Below are positions 59,973 through 64,000 of a stretch of 64,000 nt of DNA, in pieces (position 1 is the stretch's first letter; every line of letters starts with the position of its first letter). The notes beneath the pieces are model-generated. The model was not told where the DNA came from. It saw only the letters and a program-made list of their open reading frames with translations, and made no database searches. Position numbers and translations under genes: made by a program. This DNA is from Ferrimonas sediminicola (GTDB lineage Bacteria; Pseudomonadota; Gammaproteobacteria; Enterobacterales; Shewanellaceae), in assembly GCF_005116715.1 (NCBI RefSeq), contig NZ_SWCI01000005.1, forward strand, positions 124,001 through 188,000. The letters are read 5' to 3'.

Positions 59973-59985
59973 GAGCCAGATCACA
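59973..59985. promoter_or_regulatory. CRP-like half-site upstream of the antiporter gene
   Basis: On the minus strand TGTGATCTGGCTC, the same 13 bases as found at 47066-47078; only the left half fits the CRP consensus. About 100 bases before the antiporter start. Confidence 0.35.
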
Positions 59986-60026
59986 TCTGTAAAGAAGGTG
60001 GAACAAGGGCGTCGGCGGGCGGGCAT

Positions 60027-60050
60027 AAAAAAAGCGCCCCTGAGGGCGCC
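60027..60050 (-). terminator. Intrinsic terminator of rplY
   Basis: On the minus strand GCGCCC-TCAG-GGGCGC followed by seven T residues (plus 60027-60033), 19 bases after the rplY stop. Confidence 0.85.
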
Positions 60051-60068
60051 TTTTCAAGCCGGCGTTAA

Positions 60069-60356
60069 TTAAACGCGCTTAAAGTCGATGTGGGTCACTT
60101 TAGGCTTGTAGGGGTGACGCTGCATGTCCTGAGCCTTCACCTTAACCGCCTTGCCATCGATGTTGATGGTCAGTTCGTCGGTGTAGAAGTTCTCGTTCTC
60201 CTGGGCTTGCAGGATTACATTGTGCTCCAGCTCGATAGCAACGGCTTCTTCGCTGCCGCCATAGATGATGGCGGGAATTTTGTCAGCATGACGCAGGCGG
60301 CGGCTCGCACCTTTCCCCAGGTCAGTACGTACAACGGCTTCAAATACGAAAGACAT
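60069..60356 (-). CDS. rplY: 50S ribosomal protein L25
   Basis: Ribosomal protein that binds 5S rRNA. 95 residues, the short form like E. coli L25 (94) rather than the CTC type. Family sequence seen: [21 protein letters not shown] near the N-terminus, then the [20 protein letters not shown] strands and the end VTHIDFKRV. The frame opens at 60392, but [10 protein letters not shown] at 60356 is the family start. Monocistronic with its own terminator. Confidence 0.97.
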   Translation of the reverse strand: MSFVFEAVVRTDLGKGASRRLRHADKIPAIIYGGSEEAVAIELEHNVILQAQENENFYTDELTINIDGKAVKVKAQDMQRHPYKPKVTHIDFKRV

Positions 60357-60472
60357 AGTTAATACCTTCAATGTCAGAAAAATTAATGCCACTGCTTGCG
60401 ACCAGCAGTGGCACTTTGCAAAAAGCGGACGGAGTCTACCACGGCCGGCGCCGGATCACCAGCCTCCTGTGA

Positions 60473-61015
60473 CTACCACTGCCTGACCCGACCGGTATCC
60501 AGGTGAACAAAGCCCGATTTGGGATAGAAGCCCACTCCGCCCCGCTTCAGCGACAGGGCCGCCCTACGCAACTCGGACAGCTCCACCCCGGGAATGGCAA
60601 TGTCGATAGCCATCCCCTTCATGTGGTAACTCTTCTTGGCCACTTTGGAGGAGTGACTGGCCAGCATGGCGTTGGTCTTTGGGCTTCGGTAGCCTGAGAT
60701 GATCTCGATGCGCCGATCGGTACCCAGGGTTTGGGTCAGATCATAGAGCAACTCATACAGGCCGCTGTCCATGGCCATCTCCTCACCGGTACGGTGGTCC
60801 CTGAGCACCCGGCGGAACGCGTCGAGGGCGGACTGATCATACTGGTTCTCAGCCCAGAAGGTCTGGCTTGTGCTTTCCCCGGTATGACGGTTATAGAAGC
60901 TGAGTCGCTTCGGAGTGGCCCGCCCAGCATAGGCAGGGGCGGGTAACTGGCTCAATGCGGCTAGGGCGCCAATTCCCAAAATCAGCTTGCGTTTGTTGTT
61001 ATCAATAACAGACAT
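60473..61015 (-). CDS. mepK: Peptidoglycan endopeptidase MepK (YcbK/DUF882)
   Basis: Periplasmic murein endopeptidase of the DUF882/M15-like fold, thought to cut 3-3 and 4-3 cross-links. 180 residues, signal peptide 1-30 with the basic NNKRKLILG (a weak Tat-like motif) before the hydrophobic core. Zinc-site signatures: the SYHMKGMAIDIAI segment (His and Asp) and the C-terminal GFVHLDTG. It lies 132 bases downstream of ldtD on the same strand, the same pairing as ycbB-ycbK in E. coli, so the two make and cut 3-3 cross-links. Confidence 0.93.
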   Translation of the reverse strand: MSVIDNNKRKLILGIGALAALSQLPAPAYAGRATPKRLSFYNRHTGESTSQTFWAENQYDQSALDAFRRVLRDHRTGEEMAMDSGLYELLYDLTQTLGTDRRIEIISGYRSPKTNAMLASHSSKVAKKSYHMKGMAIDIAIPGVELSELRRAALSLKRGGVGFYPKSGFVHLDTGRVRQW

Positions 61016-61147
61016 TCACTCTTTCCAGTACAATCAACAGGGTGCCGGCTCCCGGACCGGCGCACCAAAGCTAACGGCTAAAAATTGTACTGGCAAGAAC
61101 CAATATTCTATGCTACCCGATAAAATTTTCGGATATCACCCTAAGAA

Positions 61148-62635
61148 TCAATCTCCTTTGTCTTGGTTCCCCTGAGCCATGGCGATGGCCATTTTGTGAT
61201 CCAGATCACCATCCTGGTGATAGATGTCCCGGCGATAGTGGGCAACCCCCTTGTCGTTAAGCCAGGCACTCCAGTAGACCAGATAGACCGGCAGCGGCCG
61301 CCTCAGCCTGAACCAGCGGGTCTCACCCAGGCTCCTGGCCAGGTCGAAGCCCGCCTCATCCACCTCTCCCTCAAAGGCCAGTTGGCGGGCAAGCAGTTCC
61401 GCCTCCTCAACCCGGACACAGCCCGAACTCAGGGCGCGCTGCTGACGGTCAAACAACTCCGGCTCGGCGGTATCATGAAGATAGATGGCCCGGCTGTTGG
61501 TCAGGTGGAACTTGAATCTGCCGAGGGCGTTGCCATCACCGGGTCGCTGAGACAGGCGGTAGGGAAACGGCCCCCGTGCAACCTGCTGCCACTTCTCGGG
61601 AGGGAAGTGCACCGGCTCGCCACTCAGGGTGAAGGCGTCAAATCCTTGCCTGGACACATAGTCACCGCTGCGCCGTATCTTGGGCAGCAGATCTCGCCGT
61701 AGGATGGAGCGAGGCACATTCCAGCTGGGGTTCACCACCAGGCTCACCACCTCTGTGGCCATCCTCGGGGTACGCCTGCTGTTGCGCCCCACCACCACCC
61801 TGGCGCTGAACCTCTCTCCCTGCGGGGTGATCCATCGCAGCCGGTAATCAGGAATGTTCACCAGCAGGTAGGAGGCATCGAACGCCATGCGATCATGCCA
61901 CTGACGCAGAATATTTCTGGCCAGCCTCTGGGCCCTAACCCTTGGGGTTACCCTGAGCCAGGCTTGGGTCCTGGGTCCAACCACCCCATCCGCCGCCAAG
62001 CCGTGGCGGCGCTGAAATCGGCGCACCGAGTCCACCAGGCCCGGATCATAGACCTCACCCCGGTCCGGTCCCCGATGGTCGCCAAGCCAGGTCAGCACCT
62101 GTCGAACATCGATCACCTGGGGATGTCGCTGTCCCGGTTCAATCAGGGAGTCGGAGGGGAAATCGGGCCAGGGAATCGACTCCAGCCTCATCAAGGCGTC
62201 CACCCGGTCACGCGCCCGCAGATAGCGGACCCCCTCGGGAGCCAGCTCCGCCACCCGTTGCCAGATCTCTCCCCGGTGCGCCGCCTTGATCAGCGGGTAC
62301 TCCCCCCCCTCCGCCGTCTGCAACAGGAAGGGGGCATCGCCCAGGCCATCCTCGCCCAGGGGGCGTGCACGCAGCTGCTGATTAAAGGCCCGAATCAACT
62401 GGAATCCGAGGAACAGCAGCTCATCCCGTTGCTCGGGGGGCAGTCCAGGGTCGATGAGCGCCTGGTGAGCGGAGGAAAGCTGGGGGGAAAGATTGGCGGC
62501 GGAGAGAAACGCCAACTGCCGGGTCAACTCGTCGGCGGCCAGCTGTTGGCCACCGGCCTCCTGCCGGGCGGCATGGACCAGCCCCGCCCCCCACAGACAG
62601 CAAAGTATCGCTAGCAGACTGAGTCCCCTGACCAA
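61148..62635 (-). CDS. ldtD: L,D-transpeptidase LdtD (YcbB)
   Basis: Periplasmic enzyme that makes 3-3 cross-links in peptidoglycan. 495 residues, signal peptide about 1-22. Domains: N-terminal scaffold (about 30-190), peptidoglycan-binding helix bundle with VDSVRRFQRRHGLAADGVVGPRT (about 205-235), and the YkuD catalytic domain with the signature LSSGCVRVEE (catalytic Cys near 405) and an upstream YLHD. Starts with TTG at 62635; GGGGAG lies 6 bases upstream. With mepK forms a cell-wall remodelling pair. Confidence 0.95.
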   Translation of the reverse strand: MVRGLSLLAILCCLWGAGLVHAARQEAGGQQLAADELTRQLAFLSAANLSPQLSSAHQALIDPGLPPEQRDELLFLGFQLIRAFNQQLRARPLGEDGLGDAPFLLQTAEGGEYPLIKAAHRGEIWQRVAELAPEGVRYLRARDRVDALMRLESIPWPDFPSDSLIEPGQRHPQVIDVRQVLTWLGDHRGPDRGEVYDPGLVDSVRRFQRRHGLAADGVVGPRTQAWLRVTPRVRAQRLARNILRQWHDRMAFDASYLLVNIPDYRLRWITPQGERFSARVVVGRNSRRTPRMATEVVSLVVNPSWNVPRSILRRDLLPKIRRSGDYVSRQGFDAFTLSGEPVHFPPEKWQQVARGPFPYRLSQRPGDGNALGRFKFHLTNSRAIYLHDTAEPELFDRQQRALSSGCVRVEEAELLARQLAFEGEVDEAGFDLARSLGETRWFRLRRPLPVYLVYWSAWLNDKGVAHYRRDIYHQDGDLDHKMAIAMAQGNQDKGD

Positions 62636-63340
62636 ACCCCACTCCCCTTAGCCGCTCGCTAACCCACGGCATCCGCCTCTCAGTCCCACCCCAGAACCGG
62701 GCCGATATTTGCCGCCCCCATTTCGGTAAGTGGGTAGAGATAAGTATGGCAAGCGCTGGAGATCTCATGAAATGCAGAGTGAAAAATGAAGTTGCCGTGA
62801 CACACCGCGGTCCCGGAAGCAGGCTGGGACCAGGCAAAAAAATGCCCCCGAGAGGAGTCTCTGGGGGCCAGGGGTTTCAAGGTCAAAACAATCACGAGAG
62901 AGCGTGTTGCGATGAAGGCTACTCTACGCCCGTCAGATTGCAGCCAGATGACAATCCAAGCAGCTTGTGGCCCCGACTTCCCCTCGAGATCACCCTGGCG
63001 GAACGCGGTGGGATCCGCGTCGTTCACGGCGGCAACTTTTAATCGCATAAACCTTTATTTTCATAACGTTACCCAAAGTCCGGCCGGGAACGAAAATTCT
63101 CCTCTAATCCATCATCTTTTTCACCGCCGCCGTGAGCCAGTTCACAGCAAAGCAGTAACAAACCTCATACACTTCAAAGCGCTTAATGTTCCCAAGCTAG
63201 TCATGTTGCGCTGTCCCTCCCGGGTGGCGCTTTCTTTTGCCCCGCCGTTGACCAAAGGGGCATCAGTTGGTTCCCTCCCCATCGATTCACCAGCCAATTT
63301 CAGGTATAAAGCCGCTCCTGCGCATCAACCTGAGAGACCC
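62636..63340. other. Intergenic region between ldtD and the HU-like gene
   Basis: About 700 bases between divergent genes. It contains an orphan terminator-like hairpin at 62836-62868 on the minus strand (listed separately) and AT-rich promoter-like DNA at 63040-63120. Open frames here are not convincing. Confidence 0.45.
62836..62868 (-). terminator. Orphan intrinsic terminator (possible small RNA or leader end)
   Basis: On the minus strand GCCCCC-A-GAGA-CTCC-TCTC-GGGGGC (two stems around a bulge) followed by AT7. It lies 200 bases upstream of ldtD, with no gene before it on that strand, so it ends either a small RNA or an attenuated leader. Confidence 0.5.
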
Positions 63341-63616
63341 ATGAATCGGAAACAATTGATTCAAACCATGGCGGCCCGCAGCGGCCTGAGCCAAGCCCAG
63401 TGTCAAGCCAGCCTGTCCCAATTGCTGGAGAGCATCGCCCGTGCCCTGCATGAGGGCGAGAAGGTGTACCTGCCTAAACTCGGCGTGTTTGAGGTACGCC
63501 ATCACCTTCCCAAGAGCGGCCGCAATCCGGTCACCGGAGAAACCATAGAGATCCCCTTCCGCTCTAGCGCCGCCTTCCGCCCCAGCGATCCGCTCAAAGC
63601 CGCGCTAAATCCCTAG
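63341..63616 (+). CDS. HU/IHF-family DNA-binding protein (diverged)
   Basis: Histone-like DNA-bending protein, 91 residues. Helical start MNRKQLIQTMAARSGLSQAQ, then the beta-arm region KLGVFEVRHHLPKSG with the following RNPVTGETIEIP typical of HU/IHF, and a short tail. Compared with HupA/HupB from memory it has several differences in the arm and a Cys at position 21, so it is a paralogue rather than the main HU. ATG at 63341; no strong ribosome-binding site besides GAGAG about 9 bases upstream. Converges with the DUF885 gene. Confidence 0.85.
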   Translation: MNRKQLIQTMAARSGLSQAQCQASLSQLLESIARALHEGEKVYLPKLGVFEVRHHLPKSGRNPVTGETIEIPFRSSAAFRPSDPLKAALNP

Positions 63617-63665
63617 CACACCAAGAACAACGCCGCCCCAGTGGACGGCGTTGATCTCGGTTCGG

Positions 63666-64000
63666 CTACTGCATCAGTTGGCGAATGTATTTCACCGGCG
63701 ACGAACCGTAACTGAGGAAGGTCTCATGGAAGCGCTGAAGGTCAAAGTCTGCCCCCAGCCTGGCCTTCTGCGCCTCCCTAAGATCATAGATCTCCCGGAA
63801 ACCGGCGTAATAGGAGGTCAGCTGTACCTGGCTGAGGGTGGCCCGACGCCACTTCTGCTCTGCCTCCTCCTGCTGCTGGAAGGCACCGTCGACCATGTGG
63901 GTCAGCGCCTGCTCACGGGAGATTCCCTTCACCTGGATCTCGTAGTCCAGGATGGTGTTGGTAATCACCCGCAGGTTCCACTTCCAGTACATCAACCACA
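63666..64000 (-). CDS. DUF885-family protein (5' end outside window)
   Basis: C-terminal part (111 codons visible) of a large DUF885 protein, presumed zinc-containing exported peptidase-like enzymes of unknown substrate. The fragment has the family end: ITNTILDYEIQVKG, SREQALTHMV, and the helix region TSYYAGFREIYDLREAQ and FDLQRFHETFLSYG. The frame is open to base 64000, so the start lies outside. It ends at 63666, 50 bases after the HU-like stop on the other strand. Between the two, AACGCCG and CGGCGTT can pair and may act as a weak terminator. Confidence 0.7.
   Translation of the reverse strand, partial: WLMYWKWNLRVITNTILDYEIQVKGISREQALTHMVDGAFQQQEEAEQKWRRATLSQVQLTSYYAGFREIYDLREAQKARLGADFDLQRFHETFLSYGSSPVKYIRQLMQ

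Noticed and set aside
1-64000. CRISPR array, prophage, rRNA or tRNA genes
   Set aside because: No regularly spaced direct repeats, no integrase or structural phage genes, and no rRNA or cloverleaf sequence recognised by reading; a tRNA/CRISPR scan was not possible here.

Overview
This 64-kb window has high GC (roughly 60% by eye) and reads as chromosome of a marine, facultatively anaerobic gammaproteobacterium of the Shewanella/Ferrimonas type. The reasons are a Tat-exported respiratory flavoprotein paired with a small tetraheme cytochrome c, a Dld-II type D-lactate dehydrogenase next to an L-lactate permease, a CrbS-like sensor kinase divergent from acs, and ordinary gammaproteobacterial housekeeping genes (rplY, mepK, ldtD, radD, grxA, pepT, ybaK). 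The genus is an inference. I see no rRNA, tRNA, CRISPR array, phage or intact insertion sequence.

Layout. 1-6.9 kb: a Tad/Flp pilus locus on the minus strand (flp, rcpC, rcpA, cpaD, tadZ, tadA, tadB running off the left end) with its prepilin peptidase tadV divergent. 7-8.3 kb: a LysR regulator and a decayed small membrane-protein gene. 8.3-14.8 kb: a glycosylase-like gene, the sensor kinase crbS and acs. 14.9-23.2 kb: two c-di-GMP enzymes, radD, grxA and small enzymes. 23.2-27.6 kb: ABM-fold protein, pepT, a coupled DUF4177-YidD-TM2 operon and an MsbA-related ABC exporter. 27.9-37 kb: an efflux island with a two-adaptor RND pump, a TetR regulator and an HlyD/ABC-2 exporter. 37.3-40.4 kb: a phospholipase-D-like lipoprotein and a subtilisin-like protease. 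41-45.8 kb: an operon of flavoprotein, tetraheme cytochrome, periplasmic cupin and porin, followed by a convergent cysteine-containing TetR regulator. 45.9-47 kb: a degenerate antiporter-like protein. 47.7-53.2 kb: lctP and dld. 53.5-64 kb: ybaK, a TupA-like binding protein, a UPF0149 protein, an Lrp/LysE pair, a LysR regulator, a Na+/H+ antiporter, rplY, mepK, ldtD, an HU-family protein and a partial DUF885 gene.

How the genes fit together. Lactate enters by LctP and is oxidised by Dld; acetate is recovered by Acs under CrbS control; electrons could leave through the periplasmic tetraheme cytochrome to the flavoprotein. The most unusual element is the 41-45.8 kb cluster. Its gene content suggests an exported pathway in which a porin admits a compound, a periplasmic cupin acts on it, and the flavoprotein/cytochrome pair reduces the substrate or its product. 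One testable version is a DMSP-lyase-like cupin producing an unsaturated acid such as acrylate for respiration. The substrate is not established by the sequence.

Starts were set by ribosome-binding sites, overlaps with upstream stops and family starts; where the longest open frame differs this is stated.
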